A stretch of 12,259 bases of DNA from Thermodesulfobacteriota bacterium. Its GTDB lineage: Bacteria; Desulfobacterota; BSN033; UBA1163. Under the pieces are notes generated by a model. The model was given only the letters and a program-made list of their open reading frames with translations. It did no database searches and was not told where the DNA came from. The number at the start of each line of letters is the position of its first letter. The first letter of the stretch is position 1. The position numbers were made by a program, and so were the translations under genes. Shown in pieces: positions 6,473 through 12,259 of this stretch. The stretch lies in the NCBI GenBank assembly GCA_030024065.1, contig JASEIE010000087.1, positions 1-12,259 of the forward strand, in the 5' to 3' direction.

Positions 6473-7819
6473 CTACCATTTTTTTGTCAATTTGTGAAAC
6501 TGCCAGTTCATCGCCAGGTAGAAAAGGGGATGGATCCAGGGCCGCTTGAGAATCCTTTTGTAGATCGAGGAAAGGGAGAAGACCTCCTTCCAGACCCTTC
6601 TCATCCCTTTTTCCAATTCTTCCACTGACATTAACAGGGGCTGATAGACCACATTGAGGGAGTCATATTTTTCCCAATCCCTGCAAAAAATCCTTCCTTC
6701 CCCCTCTAACCGGGCAAAAGAATCGGTTCCTGGGTAGGGCGCCATGATAAAAGTGAGGGCCCAGTCGAGTTTGGAGTCGACACAGAAGTCGATGATCCGT
6801 TGAAAGACTCCGGAGTCATCTTCATCCAGGCCCACCATGAAGGTTCCCATGATGCCGATTCCCTGATCGTGTATCTTTTCAACTGCCTCAATATAGCGAG
6901 AGGGTTGGTTGAAGCCCTTTCCCATGACCTTAAGGTTCTTTGTCGAGAAGGACTCAAAACCGATATTTAAGGCAGTGCATCCACTTTGGGAGAATCCCAT
7001 GAGAAGTTTTTGATCGAAGGCGATCGAGACAGGAGCATGGCCATACCAGAGGAGGTCGTACTCCTTGAGAAGGGTGAGGAGGTCGAGGGCGAAGCGTCTG
7101 TCACCTGCGATATTGGAGTCGATGATGTAGAGGAGCCTTCTTTTGAGGAAGTAGGGCAGGTCTTTGTTGAAAAGGGAGAGGAAATTTTTACCGAATGAAT
7201 TCATCACCGGGCCTTTTTTGAAGAGGGTCCCAAGTTCCCGATCGATTTCGCTGATGGGTCGATTTCGGTATCGAAAGCCGAAGAATCTTGAGACACCGCA
7301 GAAATCACAGTGATGGGGACATCCTCTGGTTGTCTCCAGGAGCTTTAGAGGAAAGTAGAATTGGTCGTTGAGTAGATCTCTTCTTGGCAGAGGGAGTTTG
7401 GAAGGATTGACGAATCCATTGCCCTGGTAGACCTGCTTCATCTGGCCTCTTTTAAAATCCTCAATCAGTTGTGGCCAGACCTCTTCTGCCTCTCCGATCA
7501 CCACGGCGTCAACATGTTGCAGGGCCTCCTCGGAAAGCATGCTGGCATGAACCCCTCCCATGACAACCGGGATTCCTCTTTTCTTAAATTCTTCTGCGAT
7601 CTGGTAGGCCCGTGGAGCAACAGGAGTCTGAGCGGTGAGTCCCACTAAATCCACCTTCTCCACAAAGCTGACCTTTTCAAAGGCTTCATCGACGATCTTC
7701 ACTTCCACATCAGAAGGTGTGACCGCCGCTAAATAGGGGAGGTTGAGGAAGCCGAGCCTGAAGAGGAAGGCCTCCTCCTTCTTCCTCTCCCGCTCCGGTG
7801 AGATCATGAGGATCTTCAT
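6473..7819 (-). CDS. Radical SAM protein with N-terminal B12-binding-like domain
   Basis: The 448-residue product has an N-terminal Rossmann-like domain (about 1-130: MKILMISPE, LVGLTAQTP, VVMGGVHASMLSEEAL, DAVVIGEAEEVWPQLIEDF). This is the arrangement of cobalamin-binding domains, but the DxHxxG histidine motif is not visible. The radical SAM core follows with ETTRGCPHHCDFC (Cys167, Cys171, Cys174), which would hold the 4Fe-4S cluster that cleaves S-adenosylmethionine. Later elements include NIGFESFSTKNLKVMGKG and FMVGLDEDD. These proteins methylate or rearrange diverse substrates (hopanoids, bacteriochlorophylls, lipids, natural products); the substrate here is not recognisable. It is the first gene of the presumed ccsB-hem operon and is divergent from the SDR gene. 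ATG 7819 is the first Met of the conserved start; AGGG lies unusually close to it. Confidence 0.85.
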   Translation of the reverse strand: MKILMISPERERKKEEAFLFRLGFLNLPYLAAVTPSDVEVKIVDEAFEKVSFVEKVDLVGLTAQTPVAPRAYQIAEEFKKRGIPVVMGGVHASMLSEEALQHVDAVVIGEAEEVWPQLIEDFKRGQMKQVYQGNGFVNPSKLPLPRRDLLNDQFYFPLKLLETTRGCPHHCDFCGVSRFFGFRYRNRPISEIDRELGTLFKKGPVMNSFGKNFLSLFNKDLPYFLKRRLLYIIDSNIAGDRRFALDLLTLLKEYDLLWYGHAPVSIAFDQKLLMGFSQSGCTALNIGFESFSTKNLKVMGKGFNQPSRYIEAVEKIHDQGIGIMGTFMVGLDEDDSGVFQRIIDFCVDSKLDWALTFIMAPYPGTDSFARLEGEGRIFCRDWEKYDSLNVVYQPLLMSVEELEKGMRRVWKEVFSLSSIYKRILKRPWIHPLFYLAMNWQFHKLTKKW

Positions 7820-7826
7820 GCCCTAA

Positions 7827-7855
7827 ATTTAACCCAATCTGAGCCTTTAAAACAA
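7827..7855 (-). promoter_or_regulatory. Possible sigma-70-type promoter for the radical SAM/ccsB/hem operon
   Basis: On the minus strand TTGTTT (7855-7850) and TTAAAT (7832-7827) are 17 bases apart. Transcription would begin at or within a base or two of ATG 7819, implying an almost leaderless message. Both hexamers are imperfect, so this is weak. Confidence 0.25.
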
Positions 7856-7884
7856 CCCTTTATTTTGAACGAATTATCCGAATG

Positions 7885-7919
7885 ATAACGAATGATGCCG
7901 AGTAATTTCTATTCGTTAT
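7885..7919. promoter_or_regulatory. Inverted repeat ATAACGAAT/ATTCGTTAT in the divergent intergenic region
   Basis: A perfect 9-bp inverted repeat (7885-7893 and 7911-7919) is separated by 17 bases. The sequence CGAAT also occurs at 7870-7874 and 7879-7883, giving three direct copies at 9-10 base spacing plus one inverted copy. This is the look of an operator for a dimeric regulator serving one or both divergent genes. The right arm overlaps a TATATT (7917-7922) that could be a -10 element. No known motif is recognised. Confidence 0.45.
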
Positions 7920-7945
7920 ATTCAAGATGTTTTTGAAAAAATGTC

Positions 7946-7982
7946 TTGATTCTTTAAGCATTTTGGTCAAGAATCAAAATGC
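7946..7982. promoter_or_regulatory. Overlapping inverted repeats upstream of the SDR gene
   Basis: TTGATTCTT (7946-7954) pairs perfectly with AAGAATCAA (7969-7977), and GCATTTT (7958-7964) pairs with AAAATGC (7976-7982). The right arms share two bases and each stem lies in the other's loop, so the two hairpins cannot form fully together. Their position, 27 bases before the SDR start, suits an operator or an alternative-fold leader. There is no direct evidence for either. Confidence 0.45.
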
Positions 7983-8009
7983 CAAATTGGATGAAAGGGG
8001 GATGAGGAG

Positions 8010-8861
8010 ATGTTGCTGAAGGGTAAAGTTGCGGTGGTTACGGGAGGCTCAAGGGGGCTTGGAAGGGTAGATGCCCTTGCCCTGGCCGAAGCAGGGGCCA
8101 ATGTGGTGATCGCCGATATTTTGATGGAAGGAGCGGAGAAGACGGCCAAAGAAATTCAGGCGATGGGAAAAAAATCTTTTGCGATCAAGATGGATGTAAC
8201 CAATATGGAAGAGGTGAAAGAGGGGGCTGTTAGAATCAAGAATGAATTAGGTTCCATTGATATTCTTGTAAATAGTGCAGCTACCTTGGATCACCTCGGC
8301 CAACTCCTGGAACAAAAGGATAAACTCTGGGAAAGAGACCTTCGGGTCAACCTAACCGGTACTTTCAACTGTTCTCGGGCAGTCTGGCCCTATATGAAAG
8401 AAAAAAGCTGGGGAAGGATCATCAATATGGCCTCAGTCGCAGGGACGATTGGAGGATTCGGTCAGGCGAGTTATTCCACAACCAAAGCAGGCATCATCGG
8501 GTTCACCAAGACAATGGCTTTGGAAGGGGCACGATATGGCATCACCTGCAATGTCGTCTGTCCGGGAGTTATCAATTCGGAATCTTTCAATCTTATTCCG
8601 CAAGAAATGAGAGAGAGGTTGATCAAGCGAACAGCCTTTAGGAAACCCGGAGAACCCGAGGATGTGGCCCATGCCATTGTTTTCCTATCTTCGGACAAGG
8701 CCAAATATATCACCGGCATCGTTCTCAATGTCTCGGGTGGAATCGAACTCTTTACCCCGTTAGAAATAATGCCCCGCTGCTCTGCAGCGGGGTTAGATTT
8801 TAGAATAATTCCGGCGGGGTTTAATGCCCCTCTGGAATTTCTAACGGGGTTTACTTTTTAA
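8010..8861 (+). CDS. Short-chain dehydrogenase/reductase with a MITE-encoded C-terminal tail
   Basis: NAD(P)-dependent oxidoreductase of the classical SDR family, substrate unknown. The core has the cofactor motif TGGSRGLG (11-18), acidic Asp36 after the second strand (suggesting NAD(H)), NSAA (88-91) and Asn114. The catalytic residues are Ser142, Tyr155 and Lys159 (YSTTK). It also has CPGVINSES and the C-terminal ITGIVLNVSGGIELFT. ATG 8010 is preceded by GGGGGATGAGGAG, a strong ribosome binding region. The family's usual length of about 250 residues ends at about residue 249. Residues 249-281 are encoded by a MITE-like insertion (8755-8849 plus target duplication) that keeps the frame, so the original FTF-stop ending is regained after 33 extra residues (283 in total). 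It is divergent from the radical SAM gene and convergent with the zinc-ribbon gene. The tail may or may not affect folding. Confidence 0.9.
   Translation: MLLKGKVAVVTGGSRGLGRVDALALAEAGANVVIADILMEGAEKTAKEIQAMGKKSFAIKMDVTNMEEVKEGAVRIKNELGSIDILVNSAATLDHLGQLLEQKDKLWERDLRVNLTGTFNCSRAVWPYMKEKSWGRIINMASVAGTIGGFGQASYSTTKAGIIGFTKTMALEGARYGITCNVVCPGVINSESFNLIPQEMRERLIKRTAFRKPGEPEDVAHAIVFLSSDKAKYITGIVLNVSGGIELFTPLEIMPRCSAAGLDFRIIPAGFNAPLEFLTGFTF
8755..8849. mobile_element. MITE-like palindromic element inserted in the SDR gene
   Basis: Perfect 13-bp terminal inverted repeats CCCCGTTAGAAAT (8755-8767) and ATTTCTAACGGGG (8837-8849) bound a 95-bp element. Direct repeats TTTA flank it (8751-8754, 8850-8853). 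If the element starts one base later, the duplication reads TTTAC. Inside is a perfect 9-bp hairpin CCCCGCTGC-tct-GCAGCGGGG, then an imperfect one around CCGGCGGGG/CCCCTCTGG. There is no room for a transposase, so it would be mobilised in trans. Element plus duplication is 99 bases, which preserves the host reading frame. Confidence 0.85.
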
Positions 8862-8885
8862 TTCATCTCTCGTTTTAAAAGATCA

Positions 8886-9053
8886 TCATTTCTTAAAGCA
8901 GTCCATGCATAACAGCTTCTTGTCCGGTGGCGGAGAAACTTGAACCACCACTTCTCTTCCACAACCGGCACAGACAGTTTTGTAGGATTTAGGGCGGGAT
9001 GAACGGCTCGTCCTCGAGCCGCCCATTCTACCATGTCGTCTTCTTTGAATCAT
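8886..9053 (-). CDS. Small zinc-ribbon protein (CxxC…CxxC), 55 residues
   Basis: The ORF from ATG 9053 to TGA 8888-8886 encodes a basic N-terminus (MIQRRRHGRMGGSRTSRSSR) and then a zinc ribbon. Its two knuckles are VCAGCGREV (Cys28/Cys31) and LLCMDCFKK (Cys49/Cys52), linked by VVVQVSPPPDKK. This pattern is common in small proteins of anaerobic bacteria whose ends read C-x-D-C-F; their role is unknown, though nucleic-acid binding is plausible given the Arg/Ser-rich N-terminus. An AAGAGA lies upstream at suitable spacing, and an internal ATG at 9026 is an alternative start. It follows the RRM gene by 24 bases on the same strand, suggesting co-transcription with rpoD and the RRM gene. The Cys spacing and intact frame make it a convincing gene despite its size. 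Confidence 0.8.
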   Translation of the reverse strand: MIQRRRHGRMGGSRTSRSSRPKSYKTVCAGCGREVVVQVSPPPDKKLLCMDCFKK

Positions 9054-9077
9054 GTTAATCTCTTTTCTGTTTGAAAT

Positions 9078-9392
9078 TTAATAACGCCTTCTGTCGTAAC
9101 CGCCGCGTCCTCCTCCTCCGCCGCCTTGGCGACCGGGACCTTTCCGGTCCGTCCGTGGCCGTGCCTCATTCACGCTCATCTGCCGGCCAAGCAGTTCTTT
9201 TCCGTTCAGGTTGGCAATCGCCGTTCGAGCCTCATTTTGATCAGGCATTTCGACGAAGCCAAAGCCTCGAGGTTGACCACTGTATTTATCTTTCACAATG
9301 GTGGCTGAGCTGACCTGCCCGAAGGCCCCAAAAGCCGTTTGAAGATTTTCCTCCGACACATCAAATGATAGATTCCCCACGTAAATGTTCAT
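9078..9392 (-). CDS. RNA-binding protein with a single RRM and glycine/arginine-rich tail
   Basis: A 104-residue protein with one RNA recognition motif: RNP2 is IYVGNL (3-8) and RNP1 is RGFGFVEM (42-49). The aromatic Tyr4, Phe45 and Phe47 would stack on RNA bases. Residues from about 83 form a Gly/Arg-rich tail (GPGRQGGGGGGRGGYDRRRY). This is the cyanobacterial/proteobacterial Rbp type, often linked to cold or stress and thought to act as an RNA chaperone. GAGAGGAGAGAGACG precedes ATG 9392, giving a strong ribosome binding site. It starts 15 bases after rpoD and is followed closely by the zinc-ribbon gene, so the three probably share a message. Confidence 0.93.
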   Translation of the reverse strand: MNIYVGNLSFDVSEENLQTAFGAFGQVSSATIVKDKYSGQPRGFGFVEMPDQNEARTAIANLNGKELLGRQMSVNEARPRTDRKGPGRQGGGGGGRGGYDRRRY

Positions 9393-9407
9393 CGTCTCTC
9401 TCCTCTC

Positions 9408-11060
9408 TTAATATTCGATAAAACTCTTCAGTTTTTCTGCCCGGCTGGGATGTTTCAACTTCCTCAAGGCTTTCTCCTCAATCTGCCGGATTCGTTCTCG
9501 TGTCACGTTAAAGTCCTGTCCCACTTCCTCGAGGGTATGGTCATGTTTCTCCCCGATCCCAAACCGCATCCTTAGAATCTTTTCCTCTCGCTTATCTAAA
9601 GTGGAGAGTACGGTTTGAGTCTGTTTTACTAAACTGGAACTGATGGCGGCATCCTGAGGAGAAATCGACCCCTTATCTTCAATAAAATCCTCTAAACGGC
9701 CATCCTCCTCCTCGCCGACAGGGGTTTCAAGTGAAATGGTTTTTTTACTGACCTTTAATATCTTCTGGACGTGATAGAGAGGGACCCCCATTTTTTTAGC
9801 GACCTCTTCCAGGGTGGGTTCCCTTCCCATTTCCTGGACGAGGGATCGAGAGGTCCGGTTCAGTTTGTTGATGACCTCGATCATATGAACTGGAATGCGT
9901 ATGGTCCGGGCTTGATCAGCAATGGCTCGGGTGATGGCCTGACGGACCCACCATGTGGCATAGGTGCCGAACTTATATCCCCTTTGATATTCGAACTTTT
10001 CCACCGCCCTCATTAACCCAATATTCCCCTCTTGAATCAAATCGAGAAACTGAAGCCCCCGGTTAATATATCTCTTGGCAATGGAAATGACTAATCTCAA
10101 GTTGGCCTTGATCAATTCGGCCTTGGCTTCCTTAACCTTGGCCTCTTCCTTCTCTATGGTCCTCAACGCCTCTTTAAGTTGCTCCGAAGAAAGGTCGCAC
10201 TCCGCCTCCATCCTGCGTATTCTAAGTCGTATGGCCCGATTCATCTTTGCCAAATCTTTTCGTTTTATATTCAACTCCTTTGCCTTCGGAGACTTTTGGG
10301 TTACTTGGATTGAGGTTCTCAGGTCCCTCCCAATTTTTTTTAACTCCTGTTGCGCCTCTTCCATTTGAATGTTCCACTGATTCAGCCTTTGAATAATCTT
10401 GTTGATCTGCTCTTCTCTGAAGTTGATCCGTTTAAAGGCATTTAGTATTTCAGCCTGTTTTTTACCAATCTCCCCCTCAATCTTCCTCTTAGAGGATTTC
10501 TTTTTCATGATTCCCAACTTCTTCTGAAGAAGTTGAATGTTATTTCTTTTCCTCTGGATTCTATCGATGAGGGCGAGGACTCTTTTTTTCTGAAGTGTTT
10601 CTTCTTTAACATTCATCACTTCATCATCAATCTCATTGATAACCTCACTGATTTTGGTCTTTCCGGTTCGGAGGGCCTTTCCAAGGGCGATGACCTCCTT
10701 GATGGCAAGGGGGCAACTGAGAACGACGTTTAACACCTCCTGTTGTGCACTTTCGATCTTCTTCGCTACCTCCACCTCTCCCTCACGGGTCAATAAAGGA
10801 AATGAGGCCATCTCCTTCAGGTAGATCCGAACAGGATCGATCATTTTCCCAGGAAGACCGACATATCCAACTTCAGTCCCTTCCTCCTCTTCCGTTGATT
10901 GAGAATTCTCAACCTCCGTTTCGATTTCTGGAACCTCAACGAATAGATTAATATCCAACTCATCGGATAATATGATGGGATCTTCGTTTGGTTCAAACAG
11001 GTAAGGCCTTTCTAAAACCTGTCCTTCCGAACCCTTTCTCTTTTTCCAATTTTTTTGCAT
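9408..11060 (-). CDS. rpoD: RNA polymerase primary sigma factor RpoD (sigma-70)
   Basis: Directs RNA polymerase to housekeeping promoters. Regions in order: 1.2 at about 75-105 ([20 protein letters not shown]); a long Lys/Glu-rich coiled non-conserved segment at about 130-310; region 2 at about 318-392 ([56 protein letters not shown]); region 3 at about 395-450; and region 4 at about 485-545 with the helix-turn-helix [26 protein letters not shown]. Ahead of region 1.2 lie only about 75 residues of acidic, low-complexity sequence ([19 protein letters not shown]), so a normal region 1.1 is short or absent. ATG 11060 is chosen; a TTG directly before it at 11063 is possible. The RRM gene follows after 15 bases. 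dnaG, the frequent upstream neighbour, is not present here. Confidence 0.96.
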   Translation of the reverse strand: MQKNWKKRKGSEGQVLERPYLFEPNEDPIILSDELDINLFVEVPEIETEVENSQSTEEEEGTEVGYVGLPGKMIDPVRIYLKEMASFPLLTREGEVEVAKKIESAQQEVLNVVLSCPLAIKEVIALGKALRTGKTKISEVINEIDDEVMNVKEETLQKKRVLALIDRIQRKRNNIQLLQKKLGIMKKKSSKRKIEGEIGKKQAEILNAFKRINFREEQINKIIQRLNQWNIQMEEAQQELKKIGRDLRTSIQVTQKSPKAKELNIKRKDLAKMNRAIRLRIRRMEAECDLSSEQLKEALRTIEKEEAKVKEAKAELIKANLRLVISIAKRYINRGLQFLDLIQEGNIGLMRAVEKFEYQRGYKFGTYATWWVRQAITRAIADQARTIRIPVHMIEVINKLNRTSRSLVQEMGREPTLEEVAKKMGVPLYHVQKILKVSKKTISLETPVGEEEDGRLEDFIEDKGSISPQDAAISSSLVKQTQTVLSTLDKREEKILRMRFGIGEKHDHTLEEVGQDFNVTRERIRQIEEKALRKLKHPSRAEKLKSFIEY

Positions 11061-11129
11061 CAATTTTTTCTCAATGAAACACGGTGAAGGGTTCCATCGG
11101 GCAAGGTGGGATCCCAGCGCTTAATAAGT

Positions 11130-11200
11130 AAAAAACCGCGATGAAGTTGTTTAGAGTTTCTTTGCGGCTTTCGCCGTCCTGGAGGTACGATAGACTCTCT
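11130..11200 (-). ncRNA. Candidate structured 5' leader of rpoD
   Basis: Within the roughly 150-nt presumed rpoD leader, the minus strand has an outer stem AGAGT (11198-11194) with ACTCT (11157-11153). Inside it is a tight hairpin CGGC-GAAA-GCCG (11176-11165) followed by CGCAAAG. Downstream, GCGG is followed by six T (11139-11130), and GCGG could pair with the CCGC of the hairpin, making a weak alternative fold. The GCAAAG after a GAAA-capped stem recalls part of c-di-GMP-I (GEMM) aptamers, but their other conserved blocks are not seen. I do not assign a known riboswitch class. Confidence 0.3.
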
Positions 11201-11218
11201 GCAACCATATTTAAAACT

Positions 11219-11247
11219 AATATAAGCCATTCACAGTTAAATAGCAA
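11219..11247 (-). promoter_or_regulatory. Sigma-70-type promoter upstream of rpoD
   Basis: On the minus strand TTGCTA (11247-11242) and TATATT (11224-11219) are exactly 17 bases apart, with an AT-rich region after the -10. The start would be near 11212, about 150 nt before rpoD. The stretch 11064-11390 holds this promoter, the leader structure and the upstream terminator; I see no gene in it. Confidence 0.65.
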
Positions 11248-11374
11248 GGGAATTTGTATCCCCCCCAAAAAAGACATGATTTTCTTCAAAGAGGCAAAAC
11301 CCCTCCTGGTCTAATGATCTTAGTTCAGAATTCGCACTTCAGGACGACTTCTTTAGGTTTTTCAGCAACCTGCA

Positions 11375-11398
11375 AAACTAAAACTCTTTTTCAAAGAG
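11375..11398 (-). terminator. Rho-independent-type terminator after the DUF3786 gene
   Basis: CTCTTT (minus, 11398-11393), loop GAA and AAAGAG (11389-11384) form a 6-bp stem, followed by TTTTAGTTTT. The stem overlaps the stop codon of the DUF3786 gene. It is A/T-rich and hence weak, but its placement is right. Confidence 0.5.
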
Positions 11399-12026
11399 CC
11401 ATTTGCCCGGCCAGCCGGCGGCTCGTTTCGGCCACCATGCACCAGATGACATCGAGTGGAAGATGCGACTGGATTGTCGAATCAAACAGAACTCGTATCT
11501 TGGCAGGGAACTCCTCATTTCCTTCCCAGAGAAGATAGGCAAGAGGGATTGTGGGAAATACATCCAGGGCAAATCCCTTATTTCCATATAAGATCTCTTT
11601 CCCGCCCAATCTTCTGCCCGCTTTAAGAAAGGCCTCCGGATCTTTTCCGTAAAGATTTTCCAGCTCTCTGACCTGAAGACTATGAGGGCCCTGGAAAAAA
11701 TTGAACCCTCCCTTGAGGTCCTTTTCACTGACCCATTTATGTTCAGGCTTGATCTCTTTGGCTCCAGTCAGATAGACGAGGACCATGAGGCAGAAAAAAA
11801 GGGGAAGCTCTTCCTCAATCATTTGATCGTTCCATTCCACCCTCAGGATCTTCCTTGTCTTTGGAATGATCAGATACCTGAGATTATAGACAGGAAGAAG
11901 AAAACCTTCTTGGGGAGGGAAATCGATCGCCCCTGTTCGATGGCAAACGTCATTGGGATGGAATTGAGAAAGCTGGTCCCAGTAGAAGGGTTCGCCGGAA
12001 ACCTTTTGGATTTTCTCCTTTGACAT
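11391..12026 (-). CDS. DUF3786 domain protein
   Basis: A 211-residue soluble protein of the DUF3786 family, found mainly in anaerobic bacteria; function unknown. Characteristic blocks are LFFCLMVLVYLTGAKE (about 76-91), KGGFNFFQGPHSL (105-117), YGKDPEAFLKAGRRLGG, and PLAYLLWEGNEEFPAKIRVL followed by FD (161-182), with a closing D-hydrophobic helix. There is no signal peptide or membrane segment. Single cysteines do not form a cluster motif. ATG 12026 starts the conserved region but has no recognisable ribosome binding site (CCCCCC lies upstream). It lies downstream of tRNA-Ala on the same strand with a hairpin between them, and ends in a terminator-like hairpin before the rpoD promoter, so it is probably a single-gene unit. 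Confidence 0.82.
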   Translation of the reverse strand: MSKEKIQKVSGEPFYWDQLSQFHPNDVCHRTGAIDFPPQEGFLLPVYNLRYLIIPKTRKILRVEWNDQMIEEELPLFFCLMVLVYLTGAKEIKPEHKWVSEKDLKGGFNFFQGPHSLQVRELENLYGKDPEAFLKAGRRLGGKEILYGNKGFALDVFPTIPLAYLLWEGNEEFPAKIRVLFDSTIQSHLPLDVIWCMVAETSRRLAGQMAL

Positions 12027-12043
12027 GAATGGGGGGATGCTAT

Positions 12044-12066
12044 CAATAAATCCTGTACTTCAGGAT
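12044..12066 (-). terminator. Terminator-like hairpin downstream of tRNA-Ala
   Basis: On the minus strand ATCCTG (12066-12061), loop AAGTA and CAGGAT (12055-12050) form a 6-bp stem followed by TTATTG. It begins about 10 bases after the CCA end of the tRNA, which fits a tRNA terminator. Confidence 0.45.
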
Positions 12067-12075
12067 GGATTCACA

Positions 12076-12148
<73 letters not shown>

Positions 12149-12151
<3 letters not shown>

Positions 12152-12211
12152 GTAAAGCTCACTTCGTTCGCCACGGGGCTATCCCGTGATTGCCGAAGGC
12201 AATTTTACGGG
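12149..12211. repeat. Palindromic element abutting the 5' end of tRNA-Ala
   Basis: CCCGTAAA (12149-12156) and TTTACGGG (12204-12211) are an 8-bp outer inverted repeat. Inside are CACGGG-gctat-CCCGTG (12172-12188) and ATTGCC-gaa-GGCAAT (12189-12203), giving a branched fold. Three bases of the left arm are also tRNA positions 1-3. After 12211 I see no further gene to the window end. Confidence 0.65.
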
Positions 12212-12259
12212 ATGCCCACGGTTAATTTATTGACATCGCTCTTAAGACAACACTTGAGG

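Noticed and set aside
6986..7198. A 70-codon acidic plus-strand reading frame.
   Set aside because: It is antisense to the radical SAM core, and its Glu/Val-rich composition is the expected shadow of that gene's codons.
11130..11212. A c-di-GMP-I (GEMM) riboswitch call for the rpoD leader.
   Set aside because: Only the GAAA-capped stem followed by GCAAAG is reminiscent. The CAAACC block and the tetraloop-receptor helix are not seen, so it is left as an unclassified structured leader.
11071..11289. A 72-codon minus-strand reading frame before rpoD.
   Set aside because: It spans the predicted rpoD promoter and leader, has no good ribosome binding site and resembles no family; the promoter explanation is better.

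Overview
The window looks like the chromosome of a Gram-negative, anaerobe-type bacterium, most likely an uncultured member of the Deltaproteobacteria/Desulfobacterota or a near neighbour. This is inferred from the CcsB-HemA-HemC-HemD order, a ResB/ResC-type (System II) cytochrome c gene, a DUF3786 protein, an RNP-type RNA-binding protein beside a primary sigma factor, and G/C-rich palindromic repeats between genes. No ribosomal RNA is present, so the placement is tentative.

Positions 1-1321: the end of a CBS-domain gene (+) meets two minus-strand genes, a HAD-family hydrolase and an NfeD-like membrane protein. Each minus-strand gene is interrupted by one in-frame stop codon (TAA in the HAD gene, TAG in the NfeD-like gene), while recognisable protein continues in the same frame beyond it. 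Both look like recent pseudogenes, sequence errors or, less likely, readthrough genes.

Positions 1416-7819, all minus strand: a probable operon read as radical SAM protein, ccsB, hemA, galT, hemC, hemD. HemA, HemC and HemD make glutamate-1-semialdehyde, hydroxymethylbilane and uroporphyrinogen III. CcsB moves or ligates heme for c-type cytochromes. galT, a sugar-nucleotide gene, sits between hemA and hemC with start/stop coupling on both sides. Palindromic repeats lie between ccsB and hemA, inside the 5' end of hemD, and directly at the hemD stop.

Positions 7820-8861: a 190-base divergent intergenic region with several inverted repeats, then a short-chain dehydrogenase gene (+). A roughly 95-bp MITE-like element with 13-bp terminal inverted repeats and a 4-5 bp target duplication has inserted two codons before its natural stop. 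The insertion adds exactly 33 codons in frame.

Positions 8886-11060, minus strand: the primary sigma factor rpoD, an RRM RNA-binding protein and a 55-residue zinc-ribbon protein, probably co-transcribed. A good sigma-70-type promoter lies upstream of rpoD, followed by a leader of about 150 nt with a short stem-loop.

Positions 11391-12259, minus strand: a DUF3786 protein and tRNA-Ala(GGC). The tRNA has an A-A mismatch in its acceptor stem, and a palindromic element abuts its 5' end.

The window contains no complete new multi-gene system. Its most notable signals are the in-frame repeat/MITE insertions into coding genes and the two neighbouring stop-interrupted genes.
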